This document shows, piece by piece, positions 24,401 through 36,000 of a stretch of 64,000 nt of DNA. Positions within the stretch are counted from its first letter, which is position 1. Each line of letters begins with the position of its first letter. Origin of the DNA: Antedon mediterranea (taxonomy: Eukaryota; Echinodermata; Crinoidea; Comatulida; Antedonidae). The stretch is taken from NCBI RefSeq assembly GCF_964355755.1, contig NC_092679.1, forward strand, positions 2,046,001 through 2,110,000, given 5' to 3'. Below the pieces are notes generated by a model. That model was not told the origin of the DNA. It saw only the letters and a list, made by a program, of their open reading frames with translations, and searched no databases. The translations under genes and the position numbers were made by a program.

Positions 24401-27400
24401 TATACAATAGCATTACCTACAGAAAATAACAATTATTTTTATTCGAGGAGGAGCGAATTCGGCACCTCTATTTAAATGTCAACTTAAACTTTTCTATTTA
24501 ATTAATTACTAAGTATTGTTAGGCGCTCTGTTCTTTGTTCTTTCTTGGGACTAGCTGTTTTTTTCCATTTATTTTGTTAAAAATAAGCTTATTTGAATAA
24601 AAACTTACTTACTTAAGTGCTTTTGAGCACAAAGGTTTTATGTCATACAGTAAAAGTGAGCAAAGTTTATGTTATTCTACATTACTTTGATAAATTATTA
24701 AATAAATTAAAAAAAGTAAACCTCCTACCTTCTGTTGTGATGAAGTTCTTTCTCAACCAATTAATAGCCACCCTCGCATCATGTTCATCGTTCACCAGAA
24801 GTACGTTTCTTGGAACTCTGCCAGTGTATTGCCGGTTTGGATTACATGTCAGTTCATTATTCGCTGTCAGTTTTGTGATGTCTACACCTGTGGGGGCGGT
24901 TGTTTGGTACTGCTGGCCGGTCGCAATCACAAGGTGGTCGTACGGGACCTTTGCACCTCCTGTCACTTTCACATATTTGCTGGCTCTGTGGAAAAAGTAA
25001 AATTTCAAAAAGATGTGATATTCTATCTAATATTTGTATATCTTGTAGGGTTTATTTATACATGGACAAAAATCAAACATATTTCTTATATAAATCAATA
25101 ATCAATAATCAATACCTATCGATTGCAATCATCTTAGCATTGACAACATTCACCCAGGTTCGCAGTGATATTTGTGCCAACTCATTCTGTGTGTAGTTAT
25201 GAGGCGTTGAGAGGAAGCTTGACACGACATCGTCGGGAGTGTTGTCTCCAGGCAGGCCATGTGGAGAGATCAACACAAGGTTGTTGAACCGCAAATGAGG
25301 ACTGAAAAAATACATAACCAAAATTTAAAAATTAATTCAGTTTATTTCTATATTATGCATACTGTAAAAGTAGTGATGATAATCAACCTATTTGATAATA
25401 ACCGATATTTGGTGTGTATTACTACTACAGGAAAAGAAAACAACTGTAAAGGCCAATTTACACAGACGAGCGATAACGGTAATAAATAATATAGAATCTA
25501 TGTTATTCCTTATGACGATTAACACATACAGCAGATCGAACAGGTGTTTCCGCTCAGGATAGATAGAGAATCTATGTGAACAAGCTACGCGGTTTTCAGC
25601 TTACTGTTACCACCCGTCTGTGTAAATTGGCCTGAATATATTAAATTAAAAGTTAAATACCAGAAAGCAAGAGTCTCCAAAAATGAGATGCTGACATCTG
25701 ACGATCCAACGATGACAATACGAGCGTTAATGGTCACCTTTGGTTCAAGGGTCAGTTTCCGGTTTATGTGATTCAAAGCATACTTCTCCTAGAAAAAGTT
25801 ATTTAAAGAGATTTGTAATGCCATCATGCAACATTATAAATACAGCATTGTATGATTTTTGTAACCAAAAAAATAAAATATTCCAGGAAAAATATTTCTC
25901 AAACCCAGAATCATTTCATTTTTTTGATGAAATAAAAAGCTGGTATACCTGTTCTTTGATAACACGTTCTGAGGGTGCATTACCACCAAGTCTTTCCAAT
26001 GGGTAAATTATTTGACGACGAGATCGAACCGGCACCATGTAATTTAAGCATGTAACAAGAGAATGCCGTGCAGATCCCTGTAAGTAGAGAAAAACATAAT
26101 TTCAATTCAATTTCAATTTATTTCTAAAAATAATAATATAATTACATAAATGCAATAAACATAAGAATTTAAAAACAAAGAAAACAAAGATAACATTGTT
26201 ACATTAGTCCAAAGCTCTGTCTGTGACTAAAAATGTGATGTACCCATATATGGACATGATGATGTCATATCACTACCATATTTGAGTATAGCACTACTAA
26301 TTTGGGCACATCACACTTTTTTTTGTCAAACTAGTTTGATAGTGTGGACGGAGCTTTAAACTATACTAGAACTTAGAATATGTCAGACAAAACTTTCTGT
26401 ACCTTTGAGACGGAATAAGGAGGAAAAACCGGATAATACAGACACGATCGATGAGACTGCCGGAGCACTTCCTTCAACATATGCTTTGTGTAATGCTGGA
26501 ATATCGGATTCATCGTAAAATGATAGAGATGAGCATGTTCATCACGACGATGATGGTTATAGTAGATGAAGTCTTCAATATTGTAGTGTGAACGGACGTA
26601 TTCGATGTCCTCTTCACTGCGAGTTATGGCAATGCTCACGATTTGGCCTTCGCACTCGCCCACAAATGCCTGGATTGGCGTTCCATCCTAAAGAAAGAAA
26701 AAATTTATTTTATATTTAATAAATTGCTAATATGTCCAATGAAATAAATTTTTCGTTAACAAAATAATAATGGTATGAGGTCATACTTACATCATCCCGT
26801 CTTGCACGATTGAACTGATCAAAATCAGCCAAAATCGCTTCTTTGTTTTCAATATTTTCAACAAGCGTTTCAACGTTATTTCTATCAGTAACACATATAG
26901 GTCGTACATTGAACGATTGTAGAATACCAGATCTGTTGAAGATGTACAACTCTTGAGGCAGCGTGCTTGGACATTTGGGGGTAGCTCGCTTCAAATTAAA
27001 AGAAAAACATGATTTAATTTATTAAAATAGAAATAGTGAAAAATCATGGCATTTCTATTTTTAAATGCTTCACTTCTTTCCAAAATGTCAGATGTTGACA
27101 AATTGGAATTAACTACTTATATTATATTGTTATATATTATTATGTTATCTGTACATGTATTTAAAAGTATTAAACTTGTTCTTACCACAAAACTCTGCAG
27201 AAGTGGAAACTCAGGAACCAAATGGGGCACAGTTATCACACAAAAATCTTTATCAGGAAACAAGGAAAATGCAAGTGGTAGGAAATCCAGAGACCTAAAA
27301 AATTAGACATTATTTAATTGTCTCTAAAAACGGTATATTTTTTTCATATTGTGTTAAGCTCTGTCTACAATATGATTATACAATATTTATGTGACAAAAT

Positions 27401-30400
27401 GTGATGTGTCCATATATGGACATGATGATGTCATATCACTATCATATTTGGGCACATCACTCTTCTTTTGTCAAACTAGTTTGATAGTGTAGACAGAGCT
27501 TTTATATAAATATATGAAATTAATCCTCATCCTAAATTGTGGATTTTTCAAGATTTGAAAGACGATCAAATATATTCTAACAATGAAAATGAGGACCAAA
27601 CGTCTTACCTCATTTCATATTGTTCATCTATACAGAACAATTGAATACAGAATGCATTTGATTCTCCTGCAAACACCGGTTCAAACACGACCTCTGGTTG
27701 CACCTCATCCCCCAGTATGCTGCTTTCTCTTGATATCATAGGCTCATCGGCAGCATCTGTCACAGATCTACCGGATTTCTATAAAGAAAAAAATGAAACC
27801 AAATCGTCAACATTTCTAACCAACTGATTAGAAAGTAGCTGTCATTTGATGCTTAGGGAGTGGAGTCGAAACACCCTGTCACCAGGTCAGGATTTAACTT
27901 TGGATCCTGAGATTGGAAGACAAGACAAGACAGCTCCACTACTTGCTTCAGATTGGATGTCTGTTGGGATTGCTGCAGTGATAACTTTGCATATAAGTTC
28001 TAGTAGTTTTTATAGAAAACAAATAGAAAGCCGTCTCACCTTTGAAGAAGTCTCTGAGTGGACTGATGCAGCATCACCTACATCGCTTGGTGCTGGAGTA
28101 CCACTAGAAAAAAAAAGACCATTCAAATTAGAATCATAAATTTCGACTACTAATATTATATCTTCATATAAAATTCAATTTAGATAATAATATGAAATGA
28201 CATGATAAGTTCCTACCCGTCCATATGAACATCACTGAGCTTCTGTTGTACTGACGCTTTTGTTGTGGCACCACTGCCTAGAAGTAAACAGATAAACAAA
28301 CTTTTTAATGAAACCTATGTCTCTTCTAAAAGAAGGGAAGAGAGGAGGGTTAGGTAAACTAAAGTAAACTAACAGAAACAGAAAATCAAAAGTTAAAAAA
28401 TGATTTCTACCTCTTGAAATTGACTTAGAACGAGGAGTGGCTTGTTGCGAGACTGTCTTTCCACCACTGGCAGGCCTGGTTTGCTGAGAACCCTCTTTTG
28501 TACCACTGAGAGGTCTATCTTGCTGAGAACCTGTCTTTGCACCACTGCCAGGCCTGGCTTGCTGCGAGACTGTCTTTGCACCACTGCCAGGCCTGGCTTG
28601 CTGCGAGACTGTCTTCGTACCACTGCCAGGCCTTGCTTGCTGAGAGATTGTCTTTGTACCACTGCCAGGCCTACCTGAAGAAGTTTCTTCTCCTTTTTTG
28701 ATAGAGGCCATTGAACTTGTCCTTGATTGAGACTTCTCTGAGTTGGCCTTGCTACCTAGTTCATCCTCCACAACGGGAGTTGGTTCATCTGTGAATTAGA
28801 CCAGATTATTACTTTCACAATGCAGAACACTGGGACAAACACCTGCACACAGAACAAGAATGCTATGCAACCACCAGTAAGTTACACAGTGCTGATAGAA
28901 TGGTGAAAAGGTAAGTGACTGACCTGGTGGGGTAGGTGGTCGTAGTACATCGTCAGGGTGCGGTTTACGAAGACCGTGGAATGGAACCAGTTCAAAACAA
29001 GAGTTGAGTACCTCAACGTTCACCTCATTCGCAATACTCATAAACCCAACAGCTGTGTCTTCCATCTTTAAAAAGAAAGGGCACGTGTTATTGTATGTAA
29101 ATATGCAAAATCAGTAAAAATGAATAAATTATGTAATAAAAAATAAATAAAGACCTCAACAATAAGGGCATGGTGATTTTCATCTTGCGCCTCTATCAAC
29201 TCTGCCAGAAAGTAATTGCCGTAGGTTGTCCCCAGCATGTCACTCTGTCTGTTAAAGATTGGGGTCAGGTCATCGTGATCTTCAACTCTAATAAAGAAAC
29301 AATTAAACGTGATACAGTTATAACAGTATCAATATTCAATGTTTTTTTTTTAGTTTTTGCCAAGTCAAAAAAATTTGTTTTTGTGCTAATTTCAACATGA
29401 ACAAAAATTTTAGGCTAGGATGCAAAATGTATTAATTATTATTATTATTATTATTATTTATTGCCAAAAACCAGATACAAACAAACAAAAACACAGAAAC
29501 TAAGGGAGTAGGCAGGAACCTAAAAGTGAACCTAATCACTATAACAAGAGTTCAGGTTTCGTACTCCCAAAGTAACAACAATGATATATAATAAACTATA
29601 TAAAAATATTTAAATAACAAGATGTGATCTTATTTAGTTTGATAGGTAATAAAGTTGAGCTGAGAATAGCTGGGTATTACCTTAAAAAGCATTCTTCCAC
29701 CCAGCACAAATGCATCATTGCGATAACTGGGCATTTAGGAAAGTAAAGAGTTTTTGTTTCTTACCTTGCTTTTCTTGTGTATAAAACAGGACACATTGTG
29801 TGTCGATGACAAACAAACACGGCACACTTCTCAGACGGTTTAGCGCCATCTTTGCGATCCATTGGGATAAACAAATCAGCCAATGCCAGGTCAGGGTAAA
29901 CTCCTCCAGGCACCACCAGGAAAATGAAATGGATATCAGGAACAGCATTGAAAACAGTCCTGCAAACATTTTAAACAAAATATATAATAAATCATAGAGG
30001 CAAAATATAAATAATTACTTATAAGTCTTAGTGATGAATAATTCTTACCTGATAATTTCTTTAGCACTGCCATGAGAAAAGTCACCCTTTGACACAAAGT
30101 AATGCATAAATAGTGTGTTTAAAGGCTGCAAAAAAAAGAGATTGATTTGATTGAATTTACTTGAATTAAGAAGATTTGAACCCAGTATACAGAAATATTC
30201 ATTCAGTCCATGTAAAGACAAAATATATAAAAATTCCTATAGCTGATGACTTTTTTGAGCGACCAATCATTTTGTGTTCGTTCAGTTGCATCACAGCGGC
30301 GAATTTAGTTTCAACTTATGATATATTCAACAGCCTACCACACCTAAAATAAACTGGTCACAATAAGATATTTTGAAAACATTTTGAAAAGTAAATTACC

Positions 30401-31181
30401 GTAGCTTTCTCTGTATCATATTCTGCATTGAGCCATTGCTGCCATTTGCTTTGATCAACATCAGGCAAGTTAGGATAGTCAAAGAATGCAGCATGGGCTA
30501 ACACTTCTTCACGTTCGTTGTTCAACGTCACAGCAAGTACAGACTTTTCGCTGTGAAAACAAAAAAATTTATAGTTCAATCTTATGCACTTGTCAATTGT
30601 ATGACCCACTATACGACCCCCGGGAGAGGTGCGTCATGGATGTGTCATTTACAAATACTTACTGACACAGGGGTGCGTCAAAAAACCTAGATGGTACGTC
30701 ACATCAATGAACAAGGTGTGTCAATGTCCGTCACTTTACCACCCACCATATCATAAACAACATGGTCACAGTGCGTCAAAATGGGTGCGTCATGGTCACC
30801 TAAAGGTAAGTCACCTTTTTGACGCACGGGTGCGTCATGGTATTCAAAAGTATGACGCACATCGGACAAATGACGCACCTCTCCCGGGGGTCATATAGTG
30901 GGTCATACAATTGACAAGTGCATTATATAGTAGATAAGATTTTTTAATTGAGTGTTTAAGTTTATTGTTACTATGGACAACTTCTTTTGACCTCTGACTG
31001 TTGACCCTTTGAAAAGGTTAGAGACTTACATTAAGTGAACAATGTTAACTCTGCCGAATAATTGTTCTGTAGACGGTGAAACAAGTTTAATAATGTTTGC
31101 TGCATCAAGTGATTCTGTTCGTCGAGCATTTATTACTTCACCTGACCCATTGGCAGACTTCAAAACAGCCGACGCAGCCAT
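18426..31181 (-). CDS. CFAP61: cilia- and flagella-associated protein 61 (CFAP61), 23 coding exons, 1341 aa
   Basis: Axonemal protein; in known species it belongs to the calmodulin- and spoke-associated complex at the radial spoke 3 base. Coding exons (- strand order): 31181-31030, 30550-30400, 30125-30049, 29959-29765, 29287-29155, 29065-28924, 28788-28411, 28277-28217, 28103-28040, 27778-27609, 27294-27186, 26988-26791, 26687-26403, 26077-25949, 25788-25661, 25301-25116, 24985-24729, 24416-24075, 23939-23810, 22788-22548, 19845-19744, 19310-19116, 18626-18426. All junctions are GT-AG and in frame. The N-terminus has the GNAT-like region typical of the family ([31 protein letters not shown]). 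Residues 323-400 are six 13-aa repeats. The C-terminal half has a dinucleotide-fold signature (RIVIVGSS at 771-778; YDHLVIATG at 868-876). Human CFAP61 is about 1237 aa; the repeat accounts for much of the difference. The ATG at 31179-31181 is chosen because an acceptor (CAAACAG) lies just upstream. Confidence 0.95.
18645..18776. mobile_element. MITE-A copy, CFAP61 intron 22
   Basis: It starts 19 bases beyond exon 23's acceptor with CTCTGTGATGTGCCCAAATA and ends GGTAGTGTAGACAAGGCTTT. The outer terminus on the left is shortened. Confidence 0.75.
18946..19086. mobile_element. MITE-A copy, complete, CFAP61 intron 22
   Basis: Both ends are intact: AAAGCTCTGTCTACACTATC on the left, and its inverse complement GATAGTGTAGACAGAGCTT on the right. 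The internal CCATATATGGACAT and CTACCATATTT motifs characterise the family. Confidence 0.9.
19487..19653. mobile_element. MITE-A copy, CFAP61 intron 21
   Basis: Left end CTCTGTCTACTCTATCAAAT; right end TTTGATAGTGTAGACAGCTAG. Internal core GTGATGTGCCCAAATA ... GGGCACATCATATTT. Confidence 0.85.
19944..20444. repeat. perfect 70-bp tandem repeat, 7 copies, CFAP61 intron 20
   Basis: The unit begins AATAGAGGTTGGACGTAGTG and contains the interrupted palindrome CCCATATATCTCATGGG. Copies start at 19951, 20021, 20091, 20161, 20231, 20301 and 20371 (first base of GGTTGGACGT), with a partial eighth at 20441. I see no substitution between copies, so the expansion is very recent or the copies are being homogenised. 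Confidence 0.95.
21655..21904. mobile_element. MITE-A copy (21779-21904) at the end of a longer shared element, CFAP61 intron 20
   Basis: The right terminus GATAGTGTAGACAGAGCTTA is intact. The preceding ~120 bases (TATAATTCATTTATTTTGAC ... CTATAGTAATCCTG... type) recur before another MITE-A copy at 40756-41035. The two loci therefore share a larger ~250-280-bp unit. Confidence 0.75.
22338..22475. mobile_element. MITE-A copy, complete, CFAP61 intron 20
   Basis: Left TTAAGCTCTGACTACACTAT and right ATAGTGTAGACAGAGCTTAA form near-perfect inverted ends that reach the TTAA at both borders. Confidence 0.9.
23505..23762 (-). mobile_element. tRNA-derived SINE, CFAP61 intron 19
   Basis: Read on the - strand, the element starts near 23762 with GGAGTGGTTAAGACACTTG, which resembles a tRNA A box, and continues to a B box GGTTCAATTCC (23702-23712). 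A ~200-bp non-tRNA body follows. The A-to-B spacing of about 30 bases is right for RNA polymerase III. The head lies about 48 bases past the exon 19 donor. Confidence 0.65.
24446..24614 (+). mobile_element. possible 3' end of a non-LTR retrotransposon, CFAP61 intron 17
   Basis: A ~150-base body ends in GAATAAAAACTTACTTACTT, a polyadenylation-like signal followed by a short ACTT tail. The form fits a truncated LINE or SINE 3' end, but no coding remnant is visible. Confidence 0.3.
26211..26358. mobile_element. MITE-A copy, CFAP61 intron 13
   Basis: Left AAAGCTCTGTCTGTGAC has lost part of the terminus. Right GTTTGATAGTGTGGACGGAGC is nearly complete. It lies 45 bases past the exon 13 donor. Confidence 0.85.
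27354..27502. mobile_element. MITE-A copy, CFAP61 intron 10
   Basis: Left TTAAGCTCTGTCTACAATAT; right GTTTGATAGTGTAGACAGAGC. It starts about 60 bases upstream of exon 11 in genomic coordinates. Confidence 0.85.
28439..28672 (-). repeat. 39-bp in-frame tandem repeat in CFAP61 exon 7
   Basis: Six copies of a 13-residue unit, [13 protein letters not shown] and variants, are encoded head to tail (residues 323-400), with a seventh degenerate unit after them. Because 39 is a multiple of three, gain or loss of a copy keeps the frame. The segment is basic, serine/glutamine-rich and probably disordered, and lies between the N-terminal GNAT-like region and the rest of the protein. Confidence 0.9.
29431..29462. 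repeat. (ATT)n microsatellite, CFAP61 intron 4
   Basis: About nine tandem ATT triplets, followed directly by TATTGCCAAAAACCAG. That junction resembles a retroposon tail with a target-site repeat, but no element body can be defined. Confidence 0.6.
30585..30922. mobile_element. 338-bp element with 52-bp terminal inverted repeats, CFAP61 intron 1
   Basis: Positions 30585-30636 and 30871-30922 are inverted complements over 52 bases with one mismatch. They begin TGCACTTGTCAATTGTATGA and include GACCCCCGGGAGAGGTGCGT. The interior holds repeated TGCGTCA/TGACGCAC words. It has no coding capacity. It lies 35 bases from the start of exon 2, between the intron branch region and the acceptor. Confidence 0.85.
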
Positions 31182-31550
31182 GTTGTTTTCTTTTTCCTGT
31201 TTGAAAAAAAAAACATAAATCACATCACATTATTAATTATTTAGTCAGAAGTACCTACTAGGCCCTAGACTAACTAAGCTTAGTGCCTAGGTAGCCTAGG
31301 ACCTATGCACAGTGTCCTGTGGCCTACTCTAGGGAGAAACGAAGCTAGCAAGCAGATGCTCAGCGGGTTGAACGGCACCAAACCACCTTTGTCAACCCTG
31401 ATTTCAGAACGCTGACCGGCCTAACATTCGTCGATTTGTGGTTATTAAATTGGTAAGTTAAGCTTACAAAGGTGAATTTAAATAACGCTATTATATCTGC
31501 ATACATGATTAGTATAAGTTGTATAACCTTATTTATTCAAACACACTTAC

Positions 31551-31610
31551 CGTAAGGTGATTTTCGTCCTTTTAACAGTATTTGTAAAGTGGCTTTTAAA
31601 ATACAACCGC
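31551..31610 (-). other. 5' non-coding exon of CFAP61 (left end exact, right end approximate)
   Basis: A strong donor GTAAGTGTGT reads on the - strand at 31550-31541. The acceptor CAAACAG ends just before 31197, which makes exon 2 begin 16 bases upstream of the ATG. The transcription start is not visible; about 31600 is inferred from the X-box position. Confidence 0.45.
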
Positions 31611-31614
31611 CATT

Positions 31615-31628
31615 GATTCTATGGCAAC
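31615..31628 (-). promoter_or_regulatory. RFX X-box-like motif in the CFAP61 promoter
   Basis: On the - strand this reads GTTGCCATAGAATC. It matches 13 of 14 positions of the X-box consensus RYYNYYATRRNRAC, and the reverse orientation matches equally well. X-boxes bound by RFX factors are the standard promoter element of ciliary genes, and this one lies just upstream of the inferred first exon of a ciliary gene. Confidence 0.55.
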
Positions 31629-32300
31629 GATATACATTAAAGGTCACAGTTCATGTGTATCGTACGCATGAGTGATTACAACGACATTTCCAATGAAATT
31701 TAATATACGATGATAATTGATATAATATAATATTTAAGTTTAATAATTAATATTATTAAGTATTACCGTGGTGGCTAAAGGCATAGCTTACTGGTACAAT
31801 TAATACTAGCATAATTAAACAAAGTTTAAAAATAAATATTATCAAGAACTTTCTAATTTAATTATAATAGGCGACAATATTATGCATTTTCATTTCGCTT
31901 AAATTGCTGTCAAAAATCTTACAATAAACAAATAAAAGTCAAAACAACACTAAGTTCACTATGCACTGTTTATTCAGGTCCTATGATGCAAGAATGCAGA
32001 AAGCAAAAATGTATAACGATTTATAAAATCAGTGTATATTATTATTAGTATTACTAGTACAAATTCAAATATATTTACAACTTTATTGCTAGGCAGATAA
32101 CGTTCAAATTCAAGTATTTAATTTAACATTTAGCAACGAAGGCAATAATTCCACAAAGCAGGACTACCGATAGGGCCTATCTGTTTAATTGAATGTGAAC
32201 AAATTATTATTTTTTGTATGACTTCCACTTTTAGTAGCCAGACATATTCAAAATTACATTATTATTATTATAAAATGTTTGCCAATTGGATCACTAAAGC

Positions 32301-32451
32301 TAAAGCCCTGTTTACACTATCAAACTTTATGTGAAAAAAAATGACGTGCCCATATATGGACATGATGATGTCATATCACTACCATATTTGGTCACCACTA
32401 CAATATTCGGGCACATCACACGTACATTTTTTGTCAAACTAGTTTGATAAT
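32301..32451. mobile_element. MITE-A copy, right end truncated
   Basis: Left TAAAGCCCTGTTTACACTAT; the right side stops at CAAACTAGTTTGATAATAGG, so the outer part of the right terminus is lost. Confidence 0.8.
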
Positions 32452-32818
32452 AGGCTCAAATCTTGTTGAAAAATTTGTGATTTTAGAATTTAACAAATGT
32501 AGGCATATAACATCTTAAGCGGGTACGTCATACGTAATTAGTCTATACTTATTCACAGATTATTCAATCATTTTACACACATAATATCAAACACACACAA
32601 ATATGAAAATGTTCTCTACAGATTTGAAAATGTGGAGATGCATAATAGTATTGTTTTAATGTCAATTCCTTCAGAAAATCACCATCCGTAATAATACGGA
32701 TAAACATATTACAATCAAAAGTTCAAATTCAAAGTCGTTAAAATCTAATTTCTAAGCTAATAAAGTCTAGATATATTAAAACAGAGTCACGTAAAAGACA
32801 TTTGTACAAAATGTTTTT

Positions 32819-32824
32819 TTTATT
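32819..32824 (-). promoter_or_regulatory. candidate polyadenylation signal of the - strand M28B-like gene
   Basis: TTTATT (AATAAA on the - strand) lies about 235 bases beyond the stop codon at 33056-33058. Confidence 0.4.
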
Positions 32825-33055
32825 ATTTTAAAACACAGTTTCAATCTACCGGACCAAAATGACGTCAGGTCATCTGATCGGAGGCTTATTGATGACGTCA
32901 CGTACACGCCGTAAAAGTTTCCCGGCCAGCCGGCGAAACTTTAAACATACACATATTACTTTACCATTTTTCAGTCAAAATAACACTCTTAGTTAAGTTC
33001 GCTTCAATACATCATCAGAAAAATGTTCAAAATAGGCCTATAAACAATCGTCTGT

Positions 33056-36000
33056 TCAAAACATGAATAACGTCACATCACGAATAATGTCAGTTGCAGA
33101 ATTAATGACGTGCGTAATGACAGACATGTGATGCTTAACGGTGCGCCACCTTGCTGGGATGTCTTCAGCGTCCTCAATGCCTGCCAGGGCGTCTTTCAAT
33201 CCAGGAAATCCACCGTTATTTGACGTCTTACCATCGTCAGGGTAACCCAAGATCAGGTGCCTGTAACAAAAATAAAACGATTCGAAAGAACTTAAGCTCA
33301 GTCTACACTATCAAACTTTATGTGACAAAAAAAATGTGCCCATATACGGACATAAGGATGTCATATAACTACCATATTTGGATAGAACTACCATATTTAG
33401 GTATATCACTACCATATATGGGCACATCAAACTAGTTAGTGTAGACAGTTATTGTAATCAGCATTTGGCCCGTCAAGTTCAGTTAATATACCCGCTTAAT
33501 TTGGCTTCGTGGACCATGCAATTATTGATAACTTTTGTTGGGTAAATTTGACCGTCAAAATTAAAATGATGAGTAGACCCGGATGAACACTTACGTAATC
33601 TGTTCTCTCCCTGGTAACCCACGTGGATATGTCATAGCTCGTTCAAGTCCGAGTAGCTGATCGTTTATGATTCGTAATGGAATATCACTAATGCTGTAGA
33701 AAGATAAAATAAATAAATTTATTATCAAAAGGCCAACAATTGGTGTAAATGATGACCATGAAAGTGGTGGTGGTCTGACGTACTTACTTAAATGGCAGTT
33801 CTGTGATTTGTTCTTGAAACTCCGATGCTGCCTTGCTGAAATTAGCGACACTTTCCTGAAGATATTCTGAAAAAACGCAAAAAGTTTGTTTGTGTTTTAA
33901 AGAAGTAACTATCAATTGTCTGTCGGTCGAGTGTCTGTCGGTCGAGTGTCTGTCGGGCAAAAGTCTGTCGGTCAATTGTCTGTCGGCCAATTTTCTGTCG
34001 GAAAAATGTTTTTCGACAAAATGTCCTGCCGGCGAAATCACCTCCTGTCGGCGAAACGTCCTGTCGGCCTAATGACCTGTCGGTAAAATGTCCTGTCGGC
34101 GAAGTGGCGGATGTGAATGCAGCAAGGATGTGAATGTTGTCACGTATATTATTGTCTGCAGCTATTTGAATGCAAAATATTGAAGCAAACGTGTGTCATT
34201 TTTTTTTAAAGACAAACAGTGCATGGTAATCTTCCAAATAAGTACTCACCGATCTTCACGCCTTGTGCATAGAATTCCTCTCCATACCTAGATCTAAGAA
34301 TTGCCAAATTTTCTTCAATCTGTCGTGCGTATGTTGTGACGTCAAACGGAATAAGGCTGGAGTCGGCAATAACGCGTACTAGTTCACATAACGTTTCCGA
34401 TAACGTTTTATGAAGCGAAAACGTCGGGTCAATAAACTTACTGACGTAACTAAACGTGTCGTGTAACGTTCGTGAAACGGGAACCTCTGAAAACTATAAC
34501 AGAAATGTAATAGGTTTGTAATGCTGTGTTGATAACGTAACGTCACTATTTTTACGGTATACCATACGTAAAACGAAACGTGGTTTGACGGAAAATGTTG
34601 ATAATATTAACTTACATCATCATTAGCGTAAGCTACGTCCATTGACGGAATACCGAGTCGGTTTACAAATGTGTTGACGTCATTATCAGCACGCAGCGTC
34701 TTCATTCTATAGTTTAAAAAGTGTACTTATTGTGCGTATTCTAAACTAAATACTATTTCTAGTATATTCTGGCAAAATCATTCATAGATTATTATCTGTT
34801 TTTAGTGCGATTAAAGCATTTTACGTGGTTAAGCCAAGAAGGAATAAAAATAATCGCTTAAATTGTTCAACTTTTAAGTTAAAAGTCTCTAAAACTACGT
34901 ACTTAGGAAGTCCAGTTGAAGAATCAGAAAATCTATCATGCCACAGCTCGAACATGTTGTCATACAGACCGTCCGGATCTTTTATCTAAAAAATAATAAA
35001 TGAGAAATGTATAACAAAGAAACAAAATTGTTTTGAAAATATAAACAAGAAGAAGTTTTTTCTATCACGTTTTTCTATTACGTTTTTCAATACGTTTATC
35101 CTTTACGGTACGTTTCTATATCTTCTCGACAAAAGTATGTTACCTTATTCAATATTTCGTTCGAAGTAAACGGAAAACAAATAGAAGAAGAAGAACAAAT
35201 ATTACCTTTTCTGTAGAGTTAAATATGACGTCACGTAGTAAAGGAGAGGCTCTGACATCTAACGTAAAATTTCCTTTCACAGAATTGATATTAATGTACG
35301 TTACAGCTCGGTCATTCAAAACAGTCCGAAATTGCTAGAAAATAGAACAATAAAAAATGTAAGTTTTAAGAGAGAAAAAAAGTTGTCAGTTAGGACATCG
35401 AAAAGACAAATGAAGTGGGTTCTAAACTTTAAGATAAAATGTTAATGTATTTCATCAACGATTCCAATGTCATATTATTCTTTGTGAATATAAAACGTTT
35501 TTGTAGTCTTATATTATAGTCGATCTCCTGTTCAGCGGTGGAATGAGTTAATTCAATATTATGTATAGGCCTATCATCTCGGTATCTTTATTTAAAAAAA
35601 CCAATGACATATAAAAATACAAAGGGAAATTATATATATTTAACTACATGAATATGTAATTATATATGGGTGATATATATTGTAGGTTATTATAAAGTTC
35701 AAGGCAGTTTTGTTTTGAAGAAATTGTAAAACCAAATTAATTTTTTAACACTTATGAATGAAAGCTAAGCCAAGCCAAACTTGCTAGCACGTTGTCGCCC
35801 AAGACAGCAACAGACGTACGTGACCAACGCTGCTACTTTTGAGATAAGATATCGCTTGGCCAGTAAATATCACTGAATTATTAAACATACTTCGGTGAAT
35901 TCTGTAGATCCAATCTGTCCGTATATTTCAGCATCCCAGCTACAAAACACGATTGTTCTCCTCGGTCTCCAACCTAATCAAAATAGAAGACCACGTGACA

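Larger units (their letters stand above)
31629..33055. other. spacer between CFAP61 and the pseudo-peptidase gene
   Basis: Apart from one MITE-A copy and a - strand polyadenylation signal (TTTATT at 32819-32824, serving the gene whose stop is at 33056-33058), I see no gene. The G+C content rises locally around 32850-32935 (CCCGGCCAGCCGGC). Confidence 0.5.

Noticed and set aside
28442-28678. 78-codon + strand frame at 28.4-28.7 kb
   Set aside because: It is the antisense shadow of the 39-bp repeat in CFAP61 exon 7.
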